Assembly (NCBI RefSeq): GCF_051594765.1
Contig: NZ_JBPPGJ010000021.1
Coordinates: 38,590-102,589, forward strand
From: Paenibacillus_AR sp051594765
GTDB taxonomy: Bacteria > Bacillota > Bacilli > Paenibacillales > NBRC-103111
Reading direction: 5' to 3'
Length of the DNA stretch: 64,000 nt
In this document: positions 18,107-26,014 of the stretch, piece after piece
Layout of the letters: the number at the start of each line of letters is the position of its first letter
Position numbering within the stretch: the stretch's first letter is position 1
The notes under the pieces: generated by a model
Database searches by the model: none
What the model was told of the DNA's origin: nothing
Seen by the model: the letters and a program-made list of their open reading frames with translations, nothing else
Translations under genes and position numbers: made by a program

Positions 18107-19474
18107 CTATAGTTTGCGCAAGCCCTTGGGCAGATGGTTCTTTAGCTGCCCCTCACTGAGCTTGGCCCAGCCAAGGGGGAAGCGGCCGGCACATACCGGG
18201 ACCCAGCCCGACGGGACGCCTTCGGGAGCCTGTACGGCATGGCCCCGAAGATAGGCGTCCAGCTCGGGGGAGGAGAGGGCGAAGCGGGCGGCTCCCCGGA
18301 AGGCGGAGAGCGGCATCGCAAGCGCCAAGGCGTGAGCCGGCTCCACCCGGTTCTTCTTCATCGTGGCCAGATGCAGGCCGGGGCGGGGAGCCTTCAGGCC
18401 CTCCAGCAGGCCGGCGTGGAAGCGGCCTCCGCGGCCATGGGGGAGCCAATACAGCTGCTCTCCGAACAGTATGGGCTCCCCAGCGGGCAGCTCCGGCATG
18501 GCCGGAAGATACTCGGCGGCAAAGGCCTGAAACTGAGCCATGGCTTCCGCCGTTTGCCGGCTGGGAGGCTTGACCCGGCCGGCCTTTCGGGTGCGGGCGT
18601 TCTCGTCGGTGTTCTCCGATCCGCCGGCATGGCGCAGCACGGCCACAAAATGGCCCTCCCCCCGCGTCAGATGGGGCCAGATACGCTCGGTCCGCTCCAG
18701 CTCGAGAGCGGGGCATTCCCGAAGCACCGCCTGGATCAGCTCCTCATTCTCCTCCCTATTGAAGGTGCACGTGGAGTAACCCAGCACGCCGCCGGGCTTC
18801 AGCATGGCTGCCGCGTGGCGGACGATGTCCAGCTGCCGGGCCGCGCACATCTCCACGTGAGCGGGAGACCATTCCTTCATGGCGTCCGGATCCTTGCGGA
18901 ACATCCCCTCGCCGGAGCAGGGGGCGTCCAGCATGATTCGGTCGAAGAAGGCCGGGAACCGCTCCGCCAGCTTGTCCGGCGGGGCGTTGACGGCTACGGC
19001 GTTGGCGGCGCCCATCCGCTCCAGATTCTCGGAGAGTATCTGGGCCCGGGCCGGGTGGATTTCGTTGGCGATCAGGAGCCCGTCCGGCCCCAGCTTGGCG
19101 GCGATCTGAGTGGCCTTGCCCCCCGGGGCAGCGGCAAGATCCAGCACGGTCTCGCCGGGCTGGGGCGCCAGCAGCTCCGCCGACGACATGGCCGACGGCT
19201 CCTGCAAATAATAGAGCCCTGCCGCATGGTAGGGATGCTTGCCGGGCCGGGCCTCCTCGGCATAATAATATCCGGTCGGGCACCACGGAATGGGCTCCAG
19301 CCCGAACAGCGGCATAAGCTCGGCGAATTCCGGAGCCTCTGCGGACCATTTGGCCGGATTCAGCCGGAGGCCGAAGCTCCGGGGCGCGTCATAGCTGGCG
19401 AGGAAGGGCTCGGCCTCCGGTCCGAGCATATCGGTCACCCTGCCGACGAAGGCAGGGGGGAGCAGGTTACGCAT
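18107..19474 (-). CDS. 16S rRNA m5C methyltransferase, RsmF-like (copy 2)
   Basis: Second NOL1/NOP2/Sun-family rRNA cytosine methyltransferase in the window, 455 residues. The SAM motif LDLAAAPGGKATQIA, catalytic DAPCSGEGMFRKD and YSTCTFNREENEE match copy 1 closely, as does the opening block (PAFVGRVTDMLG..FLASYDAPRSFGLRLNPAKWS). It is about 50 residues shorter than copy 1, mainly in the linker before the C-terminal RNA-binding part. Both keep both catalytic cysteines, so both are probably active, perhaps on different cytosines. It is monocistronic and divergent from the queDEC operon. Confidence 0.9.
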   Translation of the reverse strand: MRNLLPPAFVGRVTDMLGPEAEPFLASYDAPRSFGLRLNPAKWSAEAPEFAELMPLFGLEPIPWCPTGYYYAEEARPGKHPYHAAGLYYLQEPSAMSSAELLAPQPGETVLDLAAAPGGKATQIAAKLGPDGLLIANEIHPARAQILSENLERMGAANAVAVNAPPDKLAERFPAFFDRIMLDAPCSGEGMFRKDPDAMKEWSPAHVEMCAARQLDIVRHAAAMLKPGGVLGYSTCTFNREENEELIQAVLRECPALELERTERIWPHLTRGEGHFVAVLRHAGGSENTDENARTRKAGRVKPPSRQTAEAMAQFQAFAAEYLPAMPELPAGEPILFGEQLYWLPHGRGGRFHAGLLEGLKAPRPGLHLATMKKNRVEPAHALALAMPLSAFRGAARFALSSPELDAYLRGHAVQAPEGVPSGWVPVCAGRFPLGWAKLSEGQLKNHLPKGLRKL

Positions 19475-19555
19475 GGTTCAAGAACTCCTTTAAGTCAACA
19501 TTCGTTCTGTATTATAGTAACCGATCCGGACCTGGAACAAAAGTCTACCGATCCG

Positions 19556-19585
19556 TTGTAGTTTATGAGAAACTCGTGGTATAAT
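19556..19585 (+). promoter_or_regulatory. Promoter of queDEC
   Basis: -35 TTGTAG at 19556-19561, 18-bp spacer, perfect -10 TATAAT at 19580-19585. The transcript would have a leader of about 95 nt before queD with two possible small hairpins (TTGGA..TCCAA near 19613-19635). I could not match it to a preQ1 riboswitch consensus. Confidence 0.65.
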
Positions 19586-19687
19586 GAAGAGTGCTTTTGC
19601 TTTGTTCCTACCTTGGAAGCTGCCGTCCAAGACGTCCCCGCATCCAAGAATCGGCTTCGGTTGGAGCTTTCCCATGAGGTGAAGATG

Positions 19688-20158
19688 ATGACATACCACA
19701 TACCCCGCAAGGTACAGATTTTCGGTCAGGACATTCAGCAGGACCAGCTGCGGTACCATGACCGCCCCGTACTCGTCTCGAAGGAGTTCACCTTCGACAG
19801 CGCCCACCATCTGCATGCCTACGAAGGCAAATGCAAGAATCTGCACGGCCACACCTACAGGCTGCAGGTCATCTTGTTGGGCAAAACCGACGAACGGGGC
19901 TTGACCCTGGATTTTTCCGATATCAAACGGATTGTTAAGGAGCGGATCATCGACCGCCTGGACCACCAATATCTGAATGAAGCGCTGCCTCCGATGAACA
20001 CGACGGCGGAGAATATGGTCGTCTGGATCTACGAGGAGCTGCACCGCGGCTTGGTGGAGGAAGGCATCTATCCCGGCGTGAAGCTGGAGGAGGTCCGGCT
20101 GTGGGAGACGCCCACCAGCTATGCCGCCGTTACCCGTTCCCTGATGGGGGTGGAGTGA
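19688..20158 (+). CDS. queD: 6-carboxytetrahydropterin synthase
   Basis: Converts 7,8-dihydroneopterin triphosphate to 6-carboxytetrahydropterin, the second step of 7-deazaguanine (queuosine precursor) synthesis. The 156-residue protein has the PTPS fold motifs: FDSAHHL and LHGHTY supply zinc histidines (about His40, 53, 55), and Cys49 in EGKCKNLHG is the catalytic Cys. I chose ATG 19688 because AGGTGA lies 5 nt upstream; the frame is open back to 19565, but that segment contains the promoter. The stop codon overlaps the queE start by one base. Confidence 0.92.
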   Translation: MTYHIPRKVQIFGQDIQQDQLRYHDRPVLVSKEFTFDSAHHLHAYEGKCKNLHGHTYRLQVILLGKTDERGLTLDFSDIKRIVKERIIDRLDHQYLNEALPPMNTTAENMVVWIYEELHRGLVEEGIYPGVKLEEVRLWETPTSYAAVTRSLMGVE

Positions 20159-20847
20159 TGACCGAGCGTTCCTCCGTCAAGCTTCCGATGGTGGAGATCT
20201 TCGAGACGGTGGAGGGGGAGGGCACCCGCGCCGGCTTCCCTACTGTGTTCGTCCGTCTCTTCGGCTGCAACCTCCGCTGTACCTGGTGCGACACTCCATA
20301 CAGCTATCCTCCGGAAGAAGCAGAGTCCGTGATGACCGTCGGCGAGATCGTGGACGCCGTTCGGGCCTACCGGTCCCGGAGCATCTGCATGACCGGCGGT
20401 GAGCCGCTACTGTACGGGGACCGGTCGTTGGCCCTTCTGGAGGCGCTGGCGGAGCTGCCCCATATCGAGGATGTTCATGTGGAGACCAACGGCGCCGTAG
20501 ATCTGGCTCCCTTCCTCTCCCGAGCAGTCTCCCCTAAGATCCGGTATGTCATGGACTATAAGCTGCCCGGCTCCGGCGAAGAGGCACAGATGCTGAAGGG
20601 CAACCTGGCGCTCCTGCGCCCCCAGGACGAGCTGAAGTTCGTCGTCGCCCACGAGGAGGACTTCGAAGCCGCCGTCCGGCTGCTGGAAGACCATCCGACG
20701 GCCGCCCTGCCCCTGTTCAGCCCCGTCTGGGAGAGCATGCCACCCGCCCGGCTCGTCCAGCTGATGCTGGAGAAGGGCCCGGCCCATGCCAAGCTGAACC
20801 TCCAGCTCCACAAGATCATCTGGGATCCGGCCCAACGGGGCGTCTGA
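20158..20847 (+). CDS. queE: 7-carboxy-7-deazaguanine synthase (radical SAM)
   Basis: Radical-SAM enzyme contracting 6-carboxytetrahydropterin to 7-carboxy-7-deazaguanine. The 229-residue protein has the iron-sulfur motif GCNLRCTWCDTPYSY; Cys37, Cys41 and Cys44 fit CxxxCxxC. The substrate-binding EIFETVEGEGTRAGFPTVFVR block sits at the N-terminus and the SAM-binding MTGGEPLL follows. Its start overlaps the queD stop (TGATG), giving tight translational coupling. Confidence 0.95.
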   Translation: MTERSSVKLPMVEIFETVEGEGTRAGFPTVFVRLFGCNLRCTWCDTPYSYPPEEAESVMTVGEIVDAVRAYRSRSICMTGGEPLLYGDRSLALLEALAELPHIEDVHVETNGAVDLAPFLSRAVSPKIRYVMDYKLPGSGEEAQMLKGNLALLRPQDELKFVVAHEEDFEAAVRLLEDHPTAALPLFSPVWESMPPARLVQLMLEKGPAHAKLNLQLHKIIWDPAQRGV

Positions 20848-20877
20848 TCCTGTCATACAAGGAAGGATGGTACGAAT

Positions 20878-21570
20878 ATGACCACATCGTCCCCTAAGAA
20901 AGCCGTCGTCATCCTGAGCGGCGGCTTGGACAGCACCACCTGCATGGGCATCGCTCAAGATCAAGGGTACGAGCTGTACCCCATTACCTTCGATTACGGC
21001 CAGCGCCACCGGATCGAGCTGGAGAATGCCCGCAAGGTGGCTGAGCATTACGGCACGGCGGCCCGCCACAAGGTCATCCGACTGGATTTCCTCCGCGACT
21101 TCGGCGGAAGCGCCTTGACGGACGAGACCATCGAGGTGCCGACGGAGCTGGATGAGACCGTCATTCCGGTAACTTATGTGCCCGGCCGCAATCTGCTGTT
21201 CTTGTCCATCGCTACCTCGTATGCGGAGGTACAGGGCGCGGAAGCCATCTTCATCGGCGTCAACGCACTGGATTATAGCGGTTATCCCGATTGCCGGCCT
21301 GAATTCATCGCCAAGGTGGAAGAGGTAATCCGATACGCCACGAAGGTAGGCGTGGAGGGCAAGCCGATCAAGATCGAGACCCCGCTGATCCATTGGACCA
21401 AGGCGGATATCATCAAGGAAGGCATGCGCCTGAACGTTCCCTATGCGTTGACCACGTCCTGCTATAACGGGGAAGAAGAAGCCTGCGGTGAGTGCGACAG
21501 CTGCCGACTGCGCCTGAAGGGCTTTGCCGACGCGGGACTGACGGATCCGATCCGCTACCACCAACCGTAA
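20878..21570 (+). CDS. queC: 7-cyano-7-deazaguanine synthase
   Basis: ATP-dependent conversion of 7-carboxy-7-deazaguanine to preQ0. The 230-residue protein has the PP-loop SGGLDSTT near residue 15, the YGQRHRIE segment, and the C-terminal zinc site CGECDSCRLRLKGF with an upstream Cys (TSCYNGEEEACGECDSC). It ends the queDEC operon. queF (preQ0 to preQ1) and tgt are not in the window, so whether the product goes to queuosine or elsewhere is decided outside it. Confidence 0.95.
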   Translation: MTTSSPKKAVVILSGGLDSTTCMGIAQDQGYELYPITFDYGQRHRIELENARKVAEHYGTAARHKVIRLDFLRDFGGSALTDETIEVPTELDETVIPVTYVPGRNLLFLSIATSYAEVQGAEAIFIGVNALDYSGYPDCRPEFIAKVEEVIRYATKVGVEGKPIKIETPLIHWTKADIIKEGMRLNVPYALTTSCYNGEEEACGECDSCRLRLKGFADAGLTDPIRYHQP

Positions 21571-21608
21571 GAAGCGGCGGCGGACATTGCGTTCCCGCCC
21601 GCAAATAC

Positions 21609-21652
21609 AAAAGCCTTGAACCGCTGTATAGTCAACGGTTCAAGGCTTTTTT
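21609..21652. terminator. Terminator of queDEC
   Basis: 15-bp perfect stem (21609-21623 with 21636-21650) followed by T residues. It lies between convergent queC and grpB-like genes and can serve both. Confidence 0.85.
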
Positions 21653-22177
21653 CTATCGGGAGATCGATCCGGCATGGTAAGCCGCCTTCTCCAGCACATC
21701 GCGGACATAGGCGGTCTTGGCTTCGGTATAAAGGTGGCGCTCGTAACGGAACTTTGCCGCATTGCCGCGCTTCAGGGCCTCGTAGGCTTGACGCTCCTCC
21801 GCGTGCACCCGGAGATAATCCCGGAACAGCAGGGGCTTCCACCAGTGCTCCGTGCCGTACTCTGCCAGGTGCAGATGGTGGGTTCGGGGCTGCCGCTTCA
21901 GGAACAGCCGCCCGCCAGGGACGCTCAGCTCCTCCAGGTAGTGGTAGCCCAGCGGGGTGAAGGCTGGCAGACTCCGGTAGGCGTCCTCCATGCTGCGGAA
22001 TCCGATCATGATATCGATGACGGGCTTGGCGGCCAGGCCGGGAATGGAGGTGCTCCCGAAGTGCTGGAGGTCTGTGACCACACTCAGGTTCAGCACTTCC
22101 GTCAACCGGAGTGCTTCCTTCAGGAAGGCCGAAGGCCAGCCGGTGTTATATTCCGAGATGACAATCTCATCGCTCAT
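21653..22177 (-). CDS. GrpB family protein (nucleotidyltransferase fold)
   Basis: A 174-residue member of the GrpB (UPF0157) family, which has a nucleotidyltransferase-like fold. The family signature is present: LQHFGSTSIPGLAAKPVIDIMIGF (about 37-60), with the GSTS and Asp-containing KPVIDI motif, then HHLHLAEYGTEHW and LLFRDYLRVHAEERQAYEALK. Biochemical role is not settled. It is last in a four-gene minus-strand series with a nucleotidyltransferase, HisA-like and NUDIX genes. Confidence 0.88.
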   Translation of the reverse strand: MSDEIVISEYNTGWPSAFLKEALRLTEVLNLSVVTDLQHFGSTSIPGLAAKPVIDIMIGFRSMEDAYRSLPAFTPLGYHYLEELSVPGGRLFLKRQPRTHHLHLAEYGTEHWWKPLLFRDYLRVHAEERQAYEALKRGNAAKFRYERHLYTEAKTAYVRDVLEKAAYHAGSISR

Positions 22178-22214
22178 GCTTTTCTCTCCCCTTCGTCTGC
22201 GGTTCTCTGTGAGG

Positions 22215-22949
22215 TTACAATCCGAGCTTCAGCCGGGCTTCCCTGTAGGCGCCGGGAGTTCCGATATCCTCGATGTCCCCTTCGGCGGGATACGCCCGGA
22301 TTTCCTTGCGTTTATAAAGCCACTCGGGAAAATGGCTCGGGGCATCCGGTCGATTGCCCTCCTCCAGATACTGCCGGAACAAGGGAAGGGTGTCCTTGCG
22401 GTACAAGTACATGGCGAAGACTCCCAGCTTGCTTCGGGGCTGCGCAGGCTTCTCTTCGAAGGAGAGCACCCGGCCTTCCTCGTCCAGCTCGACCACGCCG
22501 ACCCGGTGAAGCTCCTCCGGATCGTCCAGCTCCCGGACCAGGATGCAGTCCCGTCCGCATTGTCCGAAGAAATCGACGAAGCCCTTCAGGCTGAACGAGC
22601 ATACGTTGTCGCCGGCCAGCACGAACAGATCATCCGCCAGACCAGTCGCATCCAGGGTCCATTGGATGTCGCCGATGGCGCCCAGCCGGTTGGCTTCGGA
22701 GGTGGTGCCATCGTTCAAGATGCGGATCCGCTTGCTGGACCTGCGGCCCTGAAGCCATTCTTCGAAGGCGTTGTAGAACCGGGCGTTGCTCACGATCAGG
22801 ATCTCATCCAGGCCGTCCAGCTCCTCCAGCTTGTCGATGAGTAGATCCAGGATGGTGGCCCCAGCCAGCGGAAGCAGCGCCTTCGGCCGGTCAGCCGTCA
22901 GCGGGTAGAGCCGGGTGGCATAGCCTGCCGCCAATACCAAGGCTTTCAT
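22215..22949 (-). CDS. Sugar-phosphate nucleotidyltransferase
   Basis: A 244-residue enzyme of the RmlA/GlmU-N family, expected to join NTP and a sugar 1-phosphate. It starts with the signature MKALVLAAGYATRLYPLT, followed by RPKALLPLAG and the metal-binding LAGDNVCSFS (Asp-Asn). FEEKP and DIEDIGTPGAYREA are also typical. Nucleotide and sugar specificity cannot be read. GGAGGG precedes the ATG at 22949. The gene starts 16 bp after the HisA-like gene and is almost certainly co-transcribed with it. Confidence 0.88.
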   Translation of the reverse strand: MKALVLAAGYATRLYPLTADRPKALLPLAGATILDLLIDKLEELDGLDEILIVSNARFYNAFEEWLQGRRSSKRIRILNDGTTSEANRLGAIGDIQWTLDATGLADDLFVLAGDNVCSFSLKGFVDFFGQCGRDCILVRELDDPEELHRVGVVELDEEGRVLSFEEKPAQPRSKLGVFAMYLYRKDTLPLFRQYLEEGNRPDAPSHFPEWLYKRKEIRAYPAEGDIEDIGTPGAYREARLKLGL

Positions 22950-22965
22950 GGTGAACCCTCCCCGG

Positions 22966-23736
22966 TTATCCTCGGTTTGCCTCGCTGCCGCACTGCTGAA
23001 CCACCGCACGGTAAGGCAGCTTCCCGCCGAAGATATCCAGCGCGCTGCCGATGGTCAGGTCCAGCCGTCCTTCGGTCAAGCGCCGGAACTGCTCGATATC
23101 TTCCATGGATCGGGCTCCGCCGGCGTATGTGGTCGGAATGCGGGTCCAGCGGGCCAGGTCCTCGGCCAGCTTCACCTGAATGCCGCTCTGCTTGCCTTCC
23201 ACGTCCACCGCATGCACGAGGAATTCGTCACAGTACCCTTCCAGATAGGCGATATTGTCCGAATTGAGCTCGAAGTCGCTGAATTGGGTCCAGCGGTTGG
23301 TGACCACGTACCAGCGGCCATCCTTCTCCTTGCAGGAGAGATCGATGACCAGCCGGTCCTTGCCGGCCGCCGCGGCGATCCGGTCCAGATGGAGCGTATC
23401 CAGCTTCCCGTCCCGAAAAATGTAGGAGGTGACGATCACATGGCTCGCCCCTTGCTCGAGATAGCTCCCGGCATTGTCAGCCGTAATGCCCCCTCCGATC
23501 TGAAGTCCGCCGGGGTAGGCTTGAAGCGCCCGTAAGGCTTGCCCTTCGTTTCCTCCCCCGAGCATGATCACGTGGCCGCCCGTAAGGCCGTCCTTGCGGA
23601 ACATCTCCGCATAATAAGCCGAATCGTGCTCAGAGACGAAATTTTCCACTACAGGCTTGTTCTCGTCATTCAAGGTTTCTCCGACGATCTGCTTCACCTT
23701 GCCGTCGTGTAGATCGATACAGGGTCTGAATTTCAA
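22966..23736 (-). CDS. Eukaryotic-type HisA (ProFAR isomerase, HIS6-like)
   Basis: Predicted (beta/alpha)8-barrel isomerase converting ProFAR to PRFAR in histidine synthesis, about 256 residues. It resembles the yeast HIS6 branch rather than ordinary bacterial HisA: FRPCIDLHDGKVKQIVG, NFVSEHDSAYYAEMF, HVIMLGGGNE, LQIGGGIT, VIVTSYIF, KDRLVIDLSCKEKDGRWYV, EFLVHAVDVEG, TYAGGARSMEDI, LTIGSALDIFGG. The general acid/base aspartates (in CIDLHDG and VIDLSC) are present. I chose TTG 23736 (AAGGGCGG upstream), which starts the protein where the family starts; no ATG is suitable. No other his gene is in the window. Confidence 0.85.
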   Translation of the reverse strand: MKFRPCIDLHDGKVKQIVGETLNDENKPVVENFVSEHDSAYYAEMFRKDGLTGGHVIMLGGGNEGQALRALQAYPGGLQIGGGITADNAGSYLEQGASHVIVTSYIFRDGKLDTLHLDRIAAAAGKDRLVIDLSCKEKDGRWYVVTNRWTQFSDFELNSDNIAYLEGYCDEFLVHAVDVEGKQSGIQVKLAEDLARWTRIPTTYAGGARSMEDIEQFRRLTEGRLDLTIGSALDIFGGKLPYRAVVQQCGSEANRG

Positions 23737-23816
23737 AGTAGGTACCGCCCTTCGATAGAATATGGCCAAGCGGGCGATTGCCCAGCATGGCGGAGGATCC
23801 GGCATAAGCTTCCGCC

Positions 23817-24455
23817 TTACCGTGCCTCCATGGAGTCGAGGCCTTGGAACAACAAACTTAGGTATGGCGCCGGCTTCGGGACGAAGTCCGCCAGCTGCAC
23901 CTTTCGGATGTAAGGGTGCTTGGAGCAGCCGGATTTATCTAGCTCCACTCCTTCGGCCAGCAGGAATGCCCGAGCTCCGTATACCAGCTCCCGGTATTCC
24001 TCCAGCTTCACATGGAACAGTCCCGAAATCTCCGAGGTCTGGAAGGAGAAGGACCCGGGAGGGAGCGGGCTTTCCATCAGGTGGATGTGGTTGAATTCCC
24101 GGTCGATCAGGCCGTTCTCCAGGAACCCTTCGACTGCAATGACGCCGCAGGAATTCAGTTCCTCCGCCGTGACCTCAAGCCCCAGCTCCTCTTGGAGCTC
24201 ACGAACCCCGTCTTCCACCGTCTCACCCGCTAGCAGGTGTCCGCCGCAGGAGACGTCCAGCTTGCCGGGATAGGTGTCTTTATCGGGATGCCGGAGCTGG
24301 AACAGGAGGGAGCGGCCGCTCGGCCCCGGTGGCGTAACCACCCAGCAATGGAAGGTGCGGTGCCACAGGCCCTCCCGGTGTACCCGCCCTCTGGAGGCCG
24401 TTCCGGCCGGATTCTGGTTCCGGTCGAATATATCGAATCGTTCTTCGTTGGACAT
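23817..24455 (-). CDS. NUDIX hydrolase, Idi-like
   Basis: A 212-residue NUDIX protein. The Nudix box spans GGHLLAGETVEDGVRELQEELGLE (GX5EX7REUXEEXGU pattern, about 76-98). The opening MSNEERFDIFDRNQNPAGTASRGRVHREGLWHRTFHCWV is the pattern of the isopentenyl-diphosphate isomerase-like NUDIX group, but many such bacterial proteins hydrolyse nucleotide derivatives instead. Start ATG 24455 has GGGAG 6 nt upstream. It lies 80 bp upstream of the HisA-like gene on the same strand. Confidence 0.88.
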   Translation of the reverse strand: MSNEERFDIFDRNQNPAGTASRGRVHREGLWHRTFHCWVVTPPGPSGRSLLFQLRHPDKDTYPGKLDVSCGGHLLAGETVEDGVRELQEELGLEVTAEELNSCGVIAVEGFLENGLIDREFNHIHLMESPLPPGSFSFQTSEISGLFHVKLEEYRELVYGARAFLLAEGVELDKSGCSKHPYIRKVQLADFVPKPAPYLSLLFQGLDSMEAR

Positions 24456-24618
24456 AAGCATCTCCCGAAATCTCTTTTATAAGAATTATTCTCTTTTTAG
24501 CTGCAAAATCCTCCCCTTCCGCCAATTTTCGGTAAGTACCGACGGAAACCTTCCCGTCCTGCTGACGTATACTACTCAAGACGAGAAGAACGGGACAAGC
24601 CGGAGAGGGGCGAAGAGG

Positions 24619-25056
24619 ATGAGCGTGACGAAGAGAAGGACGCTGCGTGCGGCGGCGCTGGGCCTCATTGCGGCCTTAGGCTTCTTGACGGGAGGGACGC
24701 AGACGGCGGAGGCCGGGCTGTACGACCGGGTGAAGGACATCTTCGAGCTCCCGGGTGAAGTGGACAAGCTGAAGGAGGAATACGGCAAGGTCAAGGGGAG
24801 TTATGACGATGCGTTGAAGGAGCTGGACAGTTATCGTCAGATGCAGGAGAAGCTGCTGGAAGATAACGCCCGGCTGGCGGAGCAGAACCGGCTCTTGGCC
24901 GAGACCGTCCAAAGTCTGAAGAAGGCGGAGGAAAGCCGAAGCCGGAGCTCGAGCCGAATCCAGCGCATGATCTGGACCGTGGTGCTGCTGGGCGCGGGCT
25001 ATGTCATTCTGACGAGAGTAGCCCGATACGTGATGCGAGCCCGGTCCAGGAATTAG
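24619..25056 (+). CDS. Secreted coiled-coil protein with C-terminal membrane helix
   Basis: A 145-residue protein of no family I recognise. A basic N-terminus and hydrophobic segment ending TAEA (about residue 31) form a signal peptide. A Glu/Lys/Leu-rich coiled coil follows (about 40-110, with KLKEEYGKVKGSYDDALKEL), then a hydrophobic helix near the C-terminus (MIWTVVLLGAGYVILTRVA) and a basic tail. This gives an extracytoplasmic coiled coil held in the membrane. GGAGAGGGG precedes ATG 24619. It lies 19 bp before the AIM24-like gene and is probably co-expressed with it. Confidence 0.75.
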   Translation: MSVTKRRTLRAAALGLIAALGFLTGGTQTAEAGLYDRVKDIFELPGEVDKLKEEYGKVKGSYDDALKELDSYRQMQEKLLEDNARLAEQNRLLAETVQSLKKAEESRSRSSSRIQRMIWTVVLLGAGYVILTRVARYVMRARSRN

Positions 25057-25075
25057 GGGAAGGAGGCGAGAACGG

Positions 25076-25783
25076 ATGGAGCTCCATATTGAGAATGAAG
25101 GGACCGGCACCGGAGCCGGACAAGCCGTCCGTTACGTGCTGGGTGCAGGAGAGAAGGTGCACCTGCTCCATCCCAAGCAGATCATCGCCTTCCGGGGAGA
25201 TCCCCGGGGAAGGACGGACCGGTTCATGGATTGGAAGGGCATGTACCGGAAGCGGAAGCTGATCCAGGCCGAGCTTCAGGGCCCCTGCGAGGTAATGGCT
25301 GCGCTTCCGGCCGGCTATTGTCTGAAGCCGCTCGCCATATCCGGCGGCAGCGACCTGCTGTTCGAATTCCGGAATCTCTTCTCCTACACGCCCGGCATCC
25401 GGATGGAGCACCGGCTCCTTCAGCCCAAGAAGATGCTGGTTACCCGGGATTGGATGAAGCTCCGGCTGTCCGGCGAGGGTGAAGTGGGGCTCCTGACCTA
25501 CGGTCCCGTCTACGAGATGGAGCTTGACGAGCGGGAGCCCTTGTTCGTGGATGCCCGGAGCGTGGTGGCCATGCCCGAGAATGCGCGGCTCGAGCTGTGC
25601 GTCTACGGCAACCATCTGGCCAGCCAGCATATGAATTACCAGTGGAGCATGACCGGCCGCGGCACGGCTCTCATTCAAGGCGGGCTGCCCAACCGGGAGC
25701 TGGAGGAGGAGCTGCAGGGGGACGGGCTGGTGCGCCGCGTGCTCAGGGAGGTGCTGCCCTTCGGCGGGGTGTTCATCAAATAG
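25076..25783 (+). CDS. AIM24-family protein
   Basis: A 235-residue beta-rich protein that looks like an AIM24/TIGR00266-type double-psi or cupin-like fold: repeated aromatic/hydrophobic strands with LLHPKQIIAFRG, GEGEVGLLTYGPVYEMEL and FVDARSVVAMPENARLEL. The VDxxxVVA segment and the late glycine-rich FGGVFIK match such proteins. No signal peptide or catalytic residues are seen. The molecular function of bacterial members is not known. The gene follows the coiled-coil membrane protein by 19 bp. Confidence 0.6.
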   Translation: MELHIENEGTGTGAGQAVRYVLGAGEKVHLLHPKQIIAFRGDPRGRTDRFMDWKGMYRKRKLIQAELQGPCEVMAALPAGYCLKPLAISGGSDLLFEFRNLFSYTPGIRMEHRLLQPKKMLVTRDWMKLRLSGEGEVGLLTYGPVYEMELDEREPLFVDARSVVAMPENARLELCVYGNHLASQHMNYQWSMTGRGTALIQGGLPNRELEEELQGDGLVRRVLREVLPFGGVFIK

Positions 25784-25802
25784 CCAGCCCTCACCGTAGA
25801 CA

Positions 25803-25826
25803 CGGCCCTCTTCTCTCAGAGGGCCG
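25803..25826. repeat. GC-rich hairpin after AIM24-like gene
   Basis: 9-bp perfect stem CGGCCCTCT/AGAGGGCCG around a 6-nt loop, with no T-run after it. It may act as a weak terminator. Confidence 0.5.
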
Positions 25827-25903
25827 AACGGGGACAACCTCCCGCGTCACTCCTTTGAGAGGGCTGCAGCCTGCACACACCGACCCACCCATCCAAAAAT
25901 CTG

Positions 25904-25975
25904 TTAAGGCGCTGTGAAGCCTTAACCGAACCCGCCGCGTCCGGCGCTCCAACTTAAGGCGACCCACCGCCTTAA
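25904..25975. repeat. 72-bp direct repeat, copy 1
   Basis: Starts TTAAGGCGCTGTGAAGCC and ends CCGCCTTAA. Each end contains its own inverted repeat (TTAAGGC..GCCTTAA, then TTAAGGCG..CGCCTTAA) around a GC-rich core. It matches the second copy at 26015-26086 at all but two positions. Confidence 0.9.
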
Positions 25976-26014
25976 CTCCCCCAAGTGGCCCGAACCCGCG
26001 GCCCCCCCAACCAT

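Noticed and set aside
18239..19561. 440-codon plus-strand frame over rRNA methyltransferase copy 2
   Set aside because: The minus-strand gene has all catalytic motifs; the overlapping frame has none and enters the que promoter.
24530..24541. CGGTAAGTACCG palindrome before the coiled-coil gene as an operator
   Set aside because: A single short inverted repeat with no clear -35/-10 placement; chance is likely.
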